Counted from the stretch's first letter, positions 51,425 through 60,862 are shown. The stretch: DNA of 64,000 nt from Clostridiales bacterium (GCA_017561715.1 JAFZBN010000018.1:186001-250000); one strand, 5' to 3'. Notes: generated by a model from the sequence alone, not told the origin. Numbers and translations are program-made.

Positions 51425-53365
51425 ATGCCTTTGATATCGGTAAACAAAGTTTCGAAGTCTTACCATTCCAGGCTGTTGCTTGACCATGTCTCTTTTTCGA
51501 TCGAAAAAGGCGACAAGATCGCCCTGATCGGCAGCAACGGCACGGGTAAGTCTACCCTTTTTAAGATGATCCGCGGAGACGTCAAGCCCGACGAAGGCGA
51601 GGTCCTTCACCACGGCACCGCCATCGCGGGATATTTGACACAGAACATGGAAGAACTCGACATGGGCGGCAACATCCTCGTGTCCGAGGAGATCCAGAGC
51701 ATCGAAGATAAGATGCGTGAAGCAGAGTATAAACTTGCGACGGCCGATGCCGAGAATTCGCAGTCGCTTCTTCGCACCTACGAACAACTGACTTCCCGTT
51801 TCGAAGCCCTCGGCGGCTACGATTACGAACCCCGAATGAAGGCTGCCCTTGCCGGTCTCGGTCTCACGGATATCGACTTTACGCGCGACATCAGTTCTTT
51901 TTCCGGTGGCGAGAAGATGCGCATCTGTCTTGCCCGCCTGATCGTGTCGCGCCCGGATATCCTTCTTCTCGATGAGCCGACCAACCACTTGGACACTGAC
52001 GCGCTCGAATGGCTCGAGGGCTTTATCCGTTCTTACGGCGGTGCGGTCCTCCTCATCTCGCACGACCGTTACTTCATCGACAAGACGGTCACGAAAGTCC
52101 TGGAACTCGAAAACAGCACCATCACCGCCTACCGCGGAAACTATACAGATTATAAGGAACAAAAACGCCGCTTCATCGAAGACCAGAAGCGTCTCGTCGC
52201 GAATCTGGAAAAAGAACTCGTCCGTCAGGAAGGCGTCACGCAGACCATGCTCTCGCACAGAAACATCTCCGGCTATCACGCCAGAGAAAAGGTCGTCGAA
52301 AAGCTCTCCGACAGACTCGCTGCCGAAAGAAGCAAGCTCTCCGGCGGTCCTCTTCAGATGAGCTTTAAGCTCATGCCCGAAGTAAGAGCAGGAGATCCCG
52401 AAAAGATCCTTCTTCAGACAAGAAATCTCGGCAAGACTTTTCCCGACGGAAAAGTACTGTTCCGTGACGTCAATTTCGAGATCAAGGCTTGCGACAAGAT
52501 GTTCCTCGTCGGACCGAACGGCTGCGGAAAGACCACGATGCTCTCCCTCCTTCTGGGAAGGATCAGCGAGTTCGACGGCGACGTCCTGATCAGCGGATCT
52601 TCCAGGATCGGCTACATGGGACAGTTCGTGCCATTTGAGGATGAGACGAGAACGATCCTCGATGAACTGATGGAAAGATCCGAGCTCGGCGAGACCGCGG
52701 CGAGAAACCTTCTCGCGCGTTTCGGATTCCGCGATATCGATGTCTATAAGCAGATCTCCGTCCTTTCGGGCGGTGAAAGATCCAGACTCTTCCTCTGCTG
52801 TCTTCTCGAAGAAAAGCCGGAGCTTCTCTTCCTCGACGAGCCGACGAACCATCTGGATATCGAGTCCCGAGAAGTCCTTGAGGACGCCCTTGCCGACTAT
52901 AACGGCGCGATACTGGCTGTCAGCCACGACCGTTACTTCATCGAAAAGTGCCAGAGTAAGATCATCGGCTTCTTCGGAGATCACGTAGAGCAGTTCGACA
53001 AGTATGAGTTCTACAGAAGAAAGTACAGGACCTTCGTCGCGGACGAAGAAAGCAAGCGCGCGGCAGTTCTTTCCGAGCAGAGACGCGAAGAAAAAGAGCG
53101 CCGTGAGGCAGAAAAGAAAGAAGCCGCCGATGCGGCTCCGAAAGCACCTTCCGTGAACCGCGCCAAGGAAAGAAAAGAGATCGCCAAAAGAAAAGAGCGC
53201 ATCAAGTACCTGGAAAAGACGATCGCGGAACTTGAGGAGGAGCAGAAGACTCTGGAAGCTTCCTTCGGCAAAGACACCACAAAAGAAGACTACGACCGCT
53301 ACGCCAAAAACAGCGAGATGCTTGAAGAGATGTACGCCGAGTATATGGAGCTCGAAAACACCTGA
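51425..53365 (+). CDS. ABC-F family ATPase (ribosome-associated)
   Basis: A 646-residue soluble protein with two ABC domains and no membrane segment. Domain one: Walker A GSNGTGKST, signature FSGGEKMRICLARL, Walker B LLLDEPTNHLD. Domain two: GPNGCGKTT, LSGGERSRLFLCCL, LFLDEPTNHLD. The linker between them (about 235-330) is the Arg/Lys-rich P-site tRNA-interacting motif region typical of translational ABC-F factors. The C-terminal about 110 residues form a charged coiled coil as in Uup/YfmR-type members. A role in resolving stalled ribosomes or in antibiotic protection is the family expectation; the exact subclass is not clear. Confidence 0.92.
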   Translation: MPLISVNKVSKSYHSRLLLDHVSFSIEKGDKIALIGSNGTGKSTLFKMIRGDVKPDEGEVLHHGTAIAGYLTQNMEELDMGGNILVSEEIQSIEDKMREAEYKLATADAENSQSLLRTYEQLTSRFEALGGYDYEPRMKAALAGLGLTDIDFTRDISSFSGGEKMRICLARLIVSRPDILLLDEPTNHLDTDALEWLEGFIRSYGGAVLLISHDRYFIDKTVTKVLELENSTITAYRGNYTDYKEQKRRFIEDQKRLVANLEKELVRQEGVTQTMLSHRNISGYHAREKVVEKLSDRLAAERSKLSGGPLQMSFKLMPEVRAGDPEKILLQTRNLGKTFPDGKVLFRDVNFEIKACDKMFLVGPNGCGKTTMLSLLLGRISEFDGDVLISGSSRIGYMGQFVPFEDETRTILDELMERSELGETAARNLLARFGFRDIDVYKQISVLSGGERSRLFLCCLLEEKPELLFLDEPTNHLDIESREVLEDALADYNGAILAVSHDRYFIEKCQSKIIGFFGDHVEQFDKYEFYRRKYRTFVADEESKRAAVLSEQRREEKERREAEKKEAADAAPKAPSVNRAKERKEIAKRKERIKYLEKTIAELEEEQKTLEASFGKDTTKEDYDRYAKNSEMLEEMYAEYMELENT

Positions 53366-53387
53366 TCCTTTGGTTAAATCAAGCAAA

Positions 53388-53417
53388 AAGAAAGCCGCCT
53401 CATTTGAGACGGCTTTT
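53388..53417. terminator. Bidirectional terminator between ABC-F and deacetylase genes
   Basis: AAGCCGCCTC and GAGACGGCTT form a stem around a 4-base loop with T runs on both sides. The one C-A mismatch on the plus strand becomes a G-U pair on the minus strand, so it works better for the deacetylase gene. Confidence 0.75.
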
Positions 53418-53445
53418 GTCTTTGTTATTCTTCGGATCGATCTGA

Positions 53446-54495
53446 TCAGCTTCTCTTTTCGAACATCATCTTGCCCGCGGAGTAAGCGTAACGGACACCG
53501 TAGACCGGACCGCCCGGATAAGCTTCCTCAAGAAGTTCCTGCTTCCAGCCGAGGGAAAGTGCTTTATCCACAGTAAGACCCATGCTTGCGGATCTTGCTT
53601 CAAGAAGCTCGGTTACGGTTACGAATGTGTAGCCCTTCTCTTTCAGACCGGCGATCATCTTATCGAGAGAATCCGCCGTGGACTGGTGTGAGTCATGGAG
53701 AAGTACCATGGTTCCGTCGGATGCGTTATCGATAACGAACTGCGCGGTGTAGTCCGGATCACCGAGCGCCGGCTTCTGCCAGTCGGCCGGACAGCTGACA
53801 TCGTCCCAGTTAACGACATACTCATGGTTATCCTTGGAATACTGGAAAAGCGCGTCCTGAGCAAGACCCTGGCCCGTCGGCGGTCTGATGGTGGTCGCCT
53901 TCTGTCCGATCTTCTCCATCAGCGCATCATCGCACTTTTTCAGTTCGTTATAAGCAACATCGTATTCGGAATCACGAAGCGAAACGTGGCTCCATGTGTG
54001 GTTTCCGATCTCACAGCCCAGATCGAGCATGCGCTGGAAAACAGCTGCGTCGGTTCCGGCTACATTGGATCCGATCACATAGAAAGTCGCCTTGACGCCG
54101 TTTCTCTCGAGCGCGTCGAGGACCTGGCTCGTGTACTTATCCGGTCCGTCATCAAATGTCAGCGCGATCAGCTTGGTGCCTTCCGGGAAAGAAGCATGTG
54201 CGGCTTCCGGAGTCGACTCCGGAGTCGTCTCCGGCGGCAGTGTATCGGATGTTTCCGAAGAACTGTCAGCCTGAACTACTGATGAGGAAGTCGTCGCAGA
54301 CGTATCTGCGGCCTTATTGGACTTCTTCTGCTTGTTGATCGCCGTTACCATCCATACGAAAGCAACGAGAAGGACCATGGCAATGGTCGCAAGTACGGCA
54401 ACTGTATTTCCCAGCGCGCGAAGCTGCGCTGTCATCGTTCTCTTGGGATTTCCCGAACCACTCGGTCTTACCGGTCTTCCGGACATATAACTCAT
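53446..54495 (-). CDS. Membrane-anchored polysaccharide deacetylase (NodB/CE4)
   Basis: A 349-residue carbohydrate esterase family-4 protein. A short cytosolic tail is followed by one membrane helix (about 35-60), a Ser/Thr-rich linker and the NodB domain. Motif one is LTFDDGPDKYTS (catalytic and metal Asp), motif two HTWSHVS (metal His pair), motif three IRPPTGQG in place of the usual RxPxG, and motif five LLHDSHQST. It probably deacetylates peptidoglycan or another surface glycan outside the cell. The ATG at 54495 follows GGAGGCGGGAG; the longer frame to 54534 has no site. It is monocistronic with an extended -10. Confidence 0.93.
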   Translation of the reverse strand: MSYMSGRPVRPSGSGNPKRTMTAQLRALGNTVAVLATIAMVLLVAFVWMVTAINKQKKSNKAADTSATTSSSVVQADSSSETSDTLPPETTPESTPEAAHASFPEGTKLIALTFDDGPDKYTSQVLDALERNGVKATFYVIGSNVAGTDAAVFQRMLDLGCEIGNHTWSHVSLRDSEYDVAYNELKKCDDALMEKIGQKATTIRPPTGQGLAQDALFQYSKDNHEYVVNWDDVSCPADWQKPALGDPDYTAQFVIDNASDGTMVLLHDSHQSTADSLDKMIAGLKEKGYTFVTVTELLEARSASMGLTVDKALSLGWKQELLEEAYPGGPVYGVRYAYSAGKMMFEKRS

Positions 54496-54539
54496 AGTAA
54501 GCTCCCGCCTCCTATTCACTTCATACATATACAATCTAG

Positions 54540-54548
54540 ATTATATCA
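54540..54548 (-). promoter_or_regulatory. Extended -10 promoter of the deacetylase gene
   Basis: Minus-strand TGATATAAT, with TTGAAC 21 bases further upstream, too far for a normal -35. The leader is about 40 bases. Confidence 0.5.
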
Positions 54549-54590
54549 TACATGTTTTCCGATTGTGTTCAATAAGAAAACGGTAATGAA

Positions 54591-54624
54591 AAAGGCTGTA
54601 ACGGGAAAACCCGATACAGCCTTT
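54591..54624 (-). terminator. Terminator after fba
   Basis: Minus-strand AAAGGCTGTATCGGG, TTTT loop, CCCGTTACAGCCTTT (one mismatch), followed by TT. It lies 26 bases after the aldolase stop. Confidence 0.88.
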
Positions 54625-54649
54625 GTATAGCCAAGTTATGTACTTATGC

Positions 54650-55618
54650 TCAGATCTTACCGTCAGAACCGAGAACGTACTGGATCTTATGAGCAACCAT
54701 ATCCTTAACAGCCTGACGAGCCGGCTTGAGATATTGACGAGGATCGAAGTGATCCGGGTGCTCTGCGAAGTACTTACGGATGTTACCTGTCATAGCAAGA
54801 CGGATATCGGAGTCGATGTTGATCTTGCAGACTGCGAGTGTAGCTGCCTTACGGAGCTGCTCTTCCGGAATACCTACTGCATCCGGCATGTTTCCGCCGT
54901 ACTGGTTAACCATCTTAACGAATTCCTGCGGAACGGAAGAAGAACCGTGAAGAACGATCGGGAAGCCCGGGAGCTTCTTCATGCACTCTTCGAGAACGTC
55001 GAAACGGAGCGGCGGCGGTACGAGGATGCCTTCCTCGTTTCTTGTGCACTGATCAGCTGTGAACTTATAAGCACCGTGAGAAGTACCGATAGCAATAGCG
55101 AGGGAGTCGCAGCCTGTTCTGCTTACGAACTCTTCAACTTCTTCCGGACGTGTGTAGGACTCGTGACCGGCCTCTACAACAACTTCGTCCTCGATACCGG
55201 CGAGAGTACCGAGCTCAGCCTCAACTACTACACCGTGAGCGTGAGCGTATTCAACGACCTGCTTTGTAAGAGCGATGTTGTCCTCGAAAGACTTGGAGGA
55301 AGCGTCGATCATAACAGATGTGAAACCACCGTCGATGCAGGATTTGCAGAGTTCGAAGGAATCACCGTGGTCAAGGTGCAGAGCGATCGGGATATCCGGG
55401 TTCTCAGCTACAGCAGCCTCAACGAGTTTTACGAGATAGGTGTGGTTAGCATAAGCTCTTGCACCCTTGGAAACCTGGAGGATAACCGGGCTCTTCAGTT
55501 CGCCTGCAGCTTCTGTGATACCCTGAACGATCTCCATGTTGTTTACGTTAAAAGCACCTACAGCGTAACCGCCGTTATATGCCTTTTTGAACATTTCAGT
55601 AGTGGTAACTAATGGCAT
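54650..55618 (-). CDS. fba: Class II fructose-bisphosphate aldolase
   Basis: A 322-residue zinc-dependent glycolytic enzyme that cleaves fructose-1,6-bisphosphate. The family start GAFNVNNMEIVQG, metal His in LHLDHGDSFE, the Glu-rich ELGTLAGIEDE, the second metal His in GTSHGAYKF and the third in VLHGSSSVP are all present. Codon choice is highly biased, as expected for an abundant enzyme. It is monocistronic with a near-consensus promoter, a palindrome over the transcription start and a clear terminator. Confidence 0.97.
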   Translation of the reverse strand: MPLVTTTEMFKKAYNGGYAVGAFNVNNMEIVQGITEAAGELKSPVILQVSKGARAYANHTYLVKLVEAAVAENPDIPIALHLDHGDSFELCKSCIDGGFTSVMIDASSKSFEDNIALTKQVVEYAHAHGVVVEAELGTLAGIEDEVVVEAGHESYTRPEEVEEFVSRTGCDSLAIAIGTSHGAYKFTADQCTRNEEGILVPPPLRFDVLEECMKKLPGFPIVLHGSSSVPQEFVKMVNQYGGNMPDAVGIPEEQLRKAATLAVCKINIDSDIRLAMTGNIRKYFAEHPDHFDPRQYLKPARQAVKDMVAHKIQYVLGSDGKI

Positions 55619-55652
55619 AAGTATGTTCTCCTTTGTGTTGTTTTGTTATATA

Positions 55653-55669
55653 TGTAAATTCAATTTACA
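55653..55669. promoter_or_regulatory. Palindrome at the fba transcription start
   Basis: TGTAAATT-C-AATTTACA is a perfect 17-base palindrome directly after the fba -10 box, so it covers the expected transcription start. It fits the TGTNA-N7-TNACA pattern of GlnR/TnrA sites, but other regulators with similar half-sites are possible. Confidence 0.55.
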
Positions 55670-55678
55670 CCAAACCTT

Positions 55679-55707
55679 ATTTTACGAGGAAGCGGGGTGT
55701 TCGTCAA
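55679..55707 (-). promoter_or_regulatory. Sigma-A promoter of fba
   Basis: Minus-strand TTGACG (55702-55707), 17 bases, TAAAAT (55679-55684). A leader of about 55 bases with AAGGAG follows. Confidence 0.75.
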
Positions 55708-55733
55708 TTGCCCCGGCCAAAGAACAAGCGATA

Positions 55734-56489
55734 TTACTCTTCGCTTTTCTCGACCTTTTCCTCGACCTCTTCTGCTTCGGAAATAGCCTCTTCTGCGGCC
55801 TTTTTCGCTTCCTCTGCCTTCTCTTTTACTTCTTCCTCCATGGCGTCCTTTACAAGATTAACGGACTCATCGTCGGAGATCTTTCCTTTTTCCTCATCAT
55901 CTTCGATCTTAAGAGCATCGTACTTCTCTTTTGCCTTGTAGACAGCGGCAACTGCCTTAGCCTCTTTGGCAAGAAGATCGAAGTCTTCCTTTGTGGCAAG
56001 ATCCTTGGAAGATGTCTGGTAGCAGACTTCTTCGTAGACGTTGTCGAGGATCAGATAGCTGACTTTCGCCATGTTGGCACCGATCGTGGAGTTTGCAATG
56101 AGCTGTGTCGCACGGTCAGCGGCACCGTCTCTCGCGTCAAAAGAATCAAACGGGATCGTAATCTTAGAGAACATGTAGCGCAGTGCTACTTCCTTATTCT
56201 GGTAGTCCATCGCGACACGATACTTCGCGATCACGAATGTGTGGACGAAAACGACAGCGCATACAAGAAAGATCGCGCCGAAAACGCACCACAGGAGCGG
56301 ACCCGGATCCGTATTACCTGCGATCAGGAAACCTACACCTGCGCAGACCAGAGCTGCGACGACCAGGCAAATGATCCTTCTTCTCAGGATCTGTGTCTTG
56401 GAAGCCGGGAAACAGTGGACGGTGTCCTTTGGCAGTTTATCCAGTTCTTCCTGAGAGATCTCTAAGTTCTTCTCATCTACTTCGCTCAT
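55734..56489 (-). CDS. Two-helix membrane protein with acidic Ala/Glu/Lys coiled-coil tail
   Basis: A 251-residue protein of unknown function. Two membrane helices (about 38-58 and 66-90) follow a short cytosolic N-terminus. Residues about 90-160 look like a small beta domain on the cytosolic side (PH-like, uncertain). The last about 60 residues are an acidic heptad-like tail (EEVKEKAEEAKKAAEEAI). GGAGGG is six bases before the ATG. It follows valS by 18 bp and ends that operon. Fast drift of low-complexity tails makes homology hard to judge. Confidence 0.78.
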   Translation of the reverse strand: MSEVDEKNLEISQEELDKLPKDTVHCFPASKTQILRRRIICLVVAALVCAGVGFLIAGNTDPGPLLWCVFGAIFLVCAVVFVHTFVIAKYRVAMDYQNKEVALRYMFSKITIPFDSFDARDGAADRATQLIANSTIGANMAKVSYLILDNVYEEVCYQTSSKDLATKEDFDLLAKEAKAVAAVYKAKEKYDALKIEDDEEKGKISDDESVNLVKDAMEEEVKEKAEEAKKAAEEAISEAEEVEEKVEKSEE

Positions 56490-56507
56490 AAAATAACCCT
56501 CCGAACC

Positions 56508-59162
56508 TTATTTTTTGAGTGCTTCGATTCTCGAAAGCACGTTGTCCAGCATCTCCTGGTACTTCGCCTGCTTTTCTCTTTCGGCATTGATGACCTTTTC
56601 AGGCGCCTTCTTGACAAACTCTTCATTGGCAAGCTTTGCGTTTACACGCTTCATCTCGCCCTCGAGACGCTCTTTCTCTTTTCCGAGACGCTCAAGTTCC
56701 TTATCGATATCGATCAGGTCTTCGAGCGGGATATAGATCTCACCGGCAGAGCAAACACAAGCGACCGCCGTATCCGGGATGCCTTCTTTGTTCTGCTGTG
56801 TGGTGACCTCAGTAACGTTCGCCAGACGCTCAAGGAAAGCCTTGCCGTCTACGAACATCGCACGGTTCTTCTCATCGGAAGAAACGAGGATCATGCCGAT
56901 CTTACGGGACGGAACAACGCCCATGTCCGTTCTTACGTTACGGATCGAGCGGATCGCGTCCATCAGGATCTCCATCTGCTTCTCTTCAGCTGCGAATACT
57001 TCGCTCTCGCGGTATTCCGGCCAGTCGGAGATCATGATGGAATCCTTCTTAGAAGTAAGTACCAGATATCTGTAAACTTCTTCTGTCAGGAACGGCATGA
57101 ACGGATGCAGGAGCTGCATGGATCTGCCGAGTACATCGTTGAGGATGAACTGTGCTTCTTTTCTAGTCGCGCATTCCTTGTCGAAGAGACGGGACTTCGC
57201 GATCTCGATGTACCAGTCGCAGTATTCTTCCCATATGAAAGAATTGATCTTGGAAAGAGCAACACCGAACTCGTAGTTATCGAAGTTGTCGGTAACTTCC
57301 TTGATGACCTGGTTCATACGGGACAGGATCCACTTATCTTCGAGTGTGTACTTGGAAGGATCGACATCGTCGAATGTCAGATCGTCTTCGCAGTTCATAA
57401 GAACGAACTTCATGGCATTCCAGATCTTGTTGCCGAAGTTTCTTCCGGCCTCGATCTTATCCTGCTGGAAACGCTGGTCGTTACCCGGAGCGTTACCTGT
57501 AACGAGCGCATAACGCATAGCGTCTGCACCGTACTGCTCGATGATCTCGAGAGGATCGATACCGTTACCCAGAGACTTACTCATTTTTCTGCCCTGAGAG
57601 TCACGAACGAGACCGTGGATCAGGACTGTATCGAAAGGAGTTTCCTTCATGTGCGCGCAGCCGGCAACGATCATACGGGATACCCAGAAGGTAATGATGT
57701 CATAACCGGTAACGAGTGTATTTGTCGGATAGTAACGCTTAAGGTCAGCTGTTTCTTCCGGCCAGCCGAGTGTAGAAAACGGCCACAGTGCCGAAGAGAA
57801 CCATGTATCCAGAGTATCCGGATCCTGACGCATGGGCTTTCCGCACTTCGGGCAGACAGCGGAATCTTCCTTGGTAACTACGAGCTCGCCGCAGTCATCG
57901 CAGTAGAATGCCGGGATCCTGTGACCCCACCAGAGCTGACGGGAGATACACCAGTCACGGATATCCTCCATCCAGTTAAAGTAGTTCTTATCGAATCTTT
58001 CCGGAACGAACTTGGTCTTACCGGAACGAACCGCTTCGATCGCCGGCTCGGCAAGAGTCTTCATCTTAACGAACCACTGCAGGGATACGCGCGGCTCAAC
58101 TGTCGTACCGCAGCGGTAGCAGGTACCGACGTTATGCGCGTGCGGCTCGACCTTGATGAGGAATCCGCCCTCTTCGAGATCCTTAACGATCTCTTTTCTG
58201 GCTTCGTAACGGTCCATGCCGGCATACTTCGGATAATCCTCGGTGATCTTGGCGTCCTCGGTAAGAACGGTGATGACCTCAAGGTTATGACGAAGTCCGA
58301 CTTCAAAGTCGTTCGGGTCGTGTGCAGGTGTGATCTTAACAACACCGGTACCGAACTCGATGTCAACGTAGCTGTCGGCAATGACCGGGATCTTTCTTCC
58401 TACGAGCGGGAGAACGAGCATCTTTCCGATCACGTCTTTATAACGCTCATCTTTCGGGTTAACGGCAACCGCGGTATCGCCGAGGAGTGTCTCCGGACGG
58501 GTGGTTGCGAGCTCAAGGTATCCGCTTCCGTCCTCAAAAGGATATCTGAGGTGCCAGAAGGAACCCTGCTGGTCTTCGTATTCAACTTCCGCGTTCGAGA
58601 TGGAAGTCAGGCATTTCGGGCACCAGTTGATGATGCGCTCGCCTCTGTAGATGAGACCTTCGTTATAGTACTTGATGAATACTTCTTTAACCGCTTCGGA
58701 GCAGCCTTCGTCCATGGTGAATCTTTCGTGATCCCAGTCACAGGAAGCACCGGTCTTCTTGAGCTGTTCTACGATACGTCCGCCGTACTGCTTCTTCCAC
58801 TCCCAAGCGCGCTCGAGGAACTTGTCACGTCCGAGGTCGTCTTTGGTAAGACCCTCTTCCTTCATCGTGGCTACGATCCTTGCTTCTGTTGCGATGGAAG
58901 CGTGGTCGGTACCCGGTACCCAGAGGGTATCGAAGCCCTGCATTCTCTTATAACGAACGAGGATGTCCTGAAGTGTGTTATCCAGAGCATGTCCCATGTG
59001 GAGCTGACCTGTGATGTTCGGCGGCGGCATGACGATACAGAACGAATCCTTGGATGTATCACCCGAAGGTTTGAAATATCCTTTATTCATCCATTCGGAA
59101 TAAAGTCTGCTCTCGGCCTCTTTCGGGTCGAAAGCCTTACTGATGTTATCTGTGCGTCCCAT
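56508..59162 (-). CDS. valS: Valyl-tRNA synthetase
   Basis: An 884-residue class I synthetase charging tRNA-Val. HMGH is at 55-58, the RKMSKSLGNG signature is near 525, the CP1 editing domain has the TTRPETLLGD threonine-rich loop, and RDWCISRQLWWGHRIP is followed by a CPKC zinc module. The C-terminal coiled coil (LIDIDKELERLGKEKERLEG) that contacts tRNA is present. Its ATG shares one base with the stop of the acyl-CoA synthetase gene, so the two are translationally coupled. No T-box is present because there is no leader. Confidence 0.97.
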   Translation of the reverse strand: MGRTDNISKAFDPKEAESRLYSEWMNKGYFKPSGDTSKDSFCIVMPPPNITGQLHMGHALDNTLQDILVRYKRMQGFDTLWVPGTDHASIATEARIVATMKEEGLTKDDLGRDKFLERAWEWKKQYGGRIVEQLKKTGASCDWDHERFTMDEGCSEAVKEVFIKYYNEGLIYRGERIINWCPKCLTSISNAEVEYEDQQGSFWHLRYPFEDGSGYLELATTRPETLLGDTAVAVNPKDERYKDVIGKMLVLPLVGRKIPVIADSYVDIEFGTGVVKITPAHDPNDFEVGLRHNLEVITVLTEDAKITEDYPKYAGMDRYEARKEIVKDLEEGGFLIKVEPHAHNVGTCYRCGTTVEPRVSLQWFVKMKTLAEPAIEAVRSGKTKFVPERFDKNYFNWMEDIRDWCISRQLWWGHRIPAFYCDDCGELVVTKEDSAVCPKCGKPMRQDPDTLDTWFSSALWPFSTLGWPEETADLKRYYPTNTLVTGYDIITFWVSRMIVAGCAHMKETPFDTVLIHGLVRDSQGRKMSKSLGNGIDPLEIIEQYGADAMRYALVTGNAPGNDQRFQQDKIEAGRNFGNKIWNAMKFVLMNCEDDLTFDDVDPSKYTLEDKWILSRMNQVIKEVTDNFDNYEFGVALSKINSFIWEEYCDWYIEIAKSRLFDKECATRKEAQFILNDVLGRSMQLLHPFMPFLTEEVYRYLVLTSKKDSIMISDWPEYRESEVFAAEEKQMEILMDAIRSIRNVRTDMGVVPSRKIGMILVSSDEKNRAMFVDGKAFLERLANVTEVTTQQNKEGIPDTAVACVCSAGEIYIPLEDLIDIDKELERLGKEKERLEGEMKRVNAKLANEEFVKKAPEKVINAEREKQAKYQEMLDNVLSRIEALKK

Positions 59163-60859
59163 TATTTTGCCTCCAACTTTTCACTATCTTTCTTTCTGAT
59201 ATCTGCGCGCTTGATCTTACCGGAAGTTGTCTTCGGAAGTTCGTCGACGTATTCGACGACACGCGGATACTTATATGGCGCTGTAGTCTTCTTAACGTGG
59301 TTCTGAAGTGTCTTGGTCAGTTCTTCAGACGGCTGATAGCCCTTGGTCAGTACGATGGTCGCCTTGACGGCAAAGCCACGAACCGGATCCGGAACACCCG
59401 TGACGGCGCATTCGAGAACGGCCGGATGCTCCATAAGAGCGCTCTCTACCTCGAAAGGTCCGATACGGTAACCGGAAGACTTGATAACGTCATCGACACG
59501 TCCGACATACCAGAGGAAGCCAAGCTCGTCTCTGTATGCGGTATCACCTGTGTGGTAAAGACCGTCGTGCCATGCTTTTTCCATGGCCTCCGGGTTATCG
59601 TCGTAACGAAGCAGAAGTCCGACCGGACGTCCGCCGTATTCTTCAGATGTTCTGATGCAGATCTCACCTGTCACACCGGTCGGGCACTCATTGCCGTCCG
59701 GATCCACAACAGCTACGTGGAAACCAGGTACCGGATAACCCATGGAACCGGTTCTCGGAAGAACCCACGGGAAGAAGGTTCCGCAGACGACGGATGTCTC
59801 GGACTGGCCGAAACCTTCGTAGATCTTGCAGCCTGTGTTCTTCAGCCACTGGTTATATACCTCAGGATTCAAGGCCTCACCTGCCGTGCAGCAGTGCTTG
59901 AGGTTCGAGAAATCATAACCCTCGAAGCTCTCCTTGATCATGAAACGGTACATCGTCGGCGGCGCGCAGAAAGTCGTGATCTTGTAGTCGCAGATCTTCT
60001 TTAAGATATCCGCGCCGTTGAATTTATCGAAGTCGTAGATGAAGAGTGTCGCTTCGCCGAACCACTGTCCGTAGAACTTACCCCACATGCACTTCATCCA
60101 GCCGGTATCGGAAATGGTAAAGTGAAGCTTGCCGTCTTCAACTCTGTGCCAGAATACACCGGTAAAGAGGTGGCCGAGCGGCAGGGTGTGGTCGTGAAGA
60201 ACCATCTTCGGGTAACCTGTTGTACCGGAAGAGAAGCACATCAGCATCGGGTCAGTAACAACTGTTCCCTCAGCGCCTGTCGGACGAGTCCACTCATCGC
60301 TCTGCTTGGCGACTTCCGCGTCAAAGTCGATCCAGCCATCCTTTTTCTTACCCCAGGTAACGCAGCGGATGACCTCGTGATCGTACTGATCCTGATCCTC
60401 ATCGAAACGCTCGGTGCAGTCGTCATCACCTGTGATGACTGCCATCTTGATGTGCGCGCTGTTGACACGATAGACATAGTCTTTCGCCATCAGCTGGTTT
60501 GTCGCCATAACGGTTACGGCACCGATCTTATGAAGTGCCAGTACCGAGAACCAGAATTGGTAGCCTCTCTTAAGTACCAAAAGGACACGGTCGCCCTTCT
60601 TGATTCCCTGGCTCTTAAAGAAGTTGGCTGTCATATTGGAATACTTTCTTACGTCGCCGAAAGTAAATCTCTTTTCTTCGTTGTGCTTGCTCACCCACAG
60701 GATCGCCGGCTTGTCCGGTGTTCTCTCTGCGATCTTATCCATTACGTCATACGCGAAGTTGAACGTCTCCGGATAAGTTACTTTATAGTTCTTTCTAAGG
60801 TCGTCGAGAGTAACGAAATCGTCTCTGTTTCTTCCGACGAATTCTTCATATATTGCCAC
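59162..60859 (-). CDS. Acyl-CoA synthetase, AMP-binding family
   Basis: A 565-residue ANL-superfamily enzyme that activates a carboxylic acid with ATP and CoA. The P-loop-like motif is CFSSGTTGYPKMV, with YEGFGQSET, YHTGDTAYRDELGFLWYVGR and the C-terminal catalytic Lys in PKTTSGKIKRADI. The whole-length layout resembles medium-chain and acetyl-type acyl-CoA synthetases of Clostridia. The start is GTG with AGGGGGAT upstream. It begins 3 bp after the XRE-cupin gene, a common pairing in Firmicutes, so the regulator probably controls this enzyme. The true substrate is uncertain. Confidence 0.92.
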   Translation of the reverse strand: MAIYEEFVGRNRDDFVTLDDLRKNYKVTYPETFNFAYDVMDKIAERTPDKPAILWVSKHNEEKRFTFGDVRKYSNMTANFFKSQGIKKGDRVLLVLKRGYQFWFSVLALHKIGAVTVMATNQLMAKDYVYRVNSAHIKMAVITGDDDCTERFDEDQDQYDHEVIRCVTWGKKKDGWIDFDAEVAKQSDEWTRPTGAEGTVVTDPMLMCFSSGTTGYPKMVLHDHTLPLGHLFTGVFWHRVEDGKLHFTISDTGWMKCMWGKFYGQWFGEATLFIYDFDKFNGADILKKICDYKITTFCAPPTMYRFMIKESFEGYDFSNLKHCCTAGEALNPEVYNQWLKNTGCKIYEGFGQSETSVVCGTFFPWVLPRTGSMGYPVPGFHVAVVDPDGNECPTGVTGEICIRTSEEYGGRPVGLLLRYDDNPEAMEKAWHDGLYHTGDTAYRDELGFLWYVGRVDDVIKSSGYRIGPFEVESALMEHPAVLECAVTGVPDPVRGFAVKATIVLTKGYQPSEELTKTLQNHVKKTTAPYKYPRVVEYVDELPKTTSGKIKRADIRKKDSEKLEAK

Positions 60860-60862
60860 GGA

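Noticed and set aside
51383..53386. 667-residue open frame antisense to the ABC-F gene
   Set aside because: The plus-strand frame has two full ABC domains with all motifs. The opposite frame stays open because TTA, CTA and TCA codons are rare in the real gene; its product has no recognisable domain.
54623..55612. 329-residue open frame antisense to fba
   Set aside because: The aldolase frame carries all metal and substrate residues; the antisense frame is a by-product of its strong codon bias.
57105..59306. 733-residue open frame antisense to valS
   Set aside because: It mirrors a clearly functional synthetase gene, has no ribosome site and no family resemblance; the same codon-bias effect explains it.
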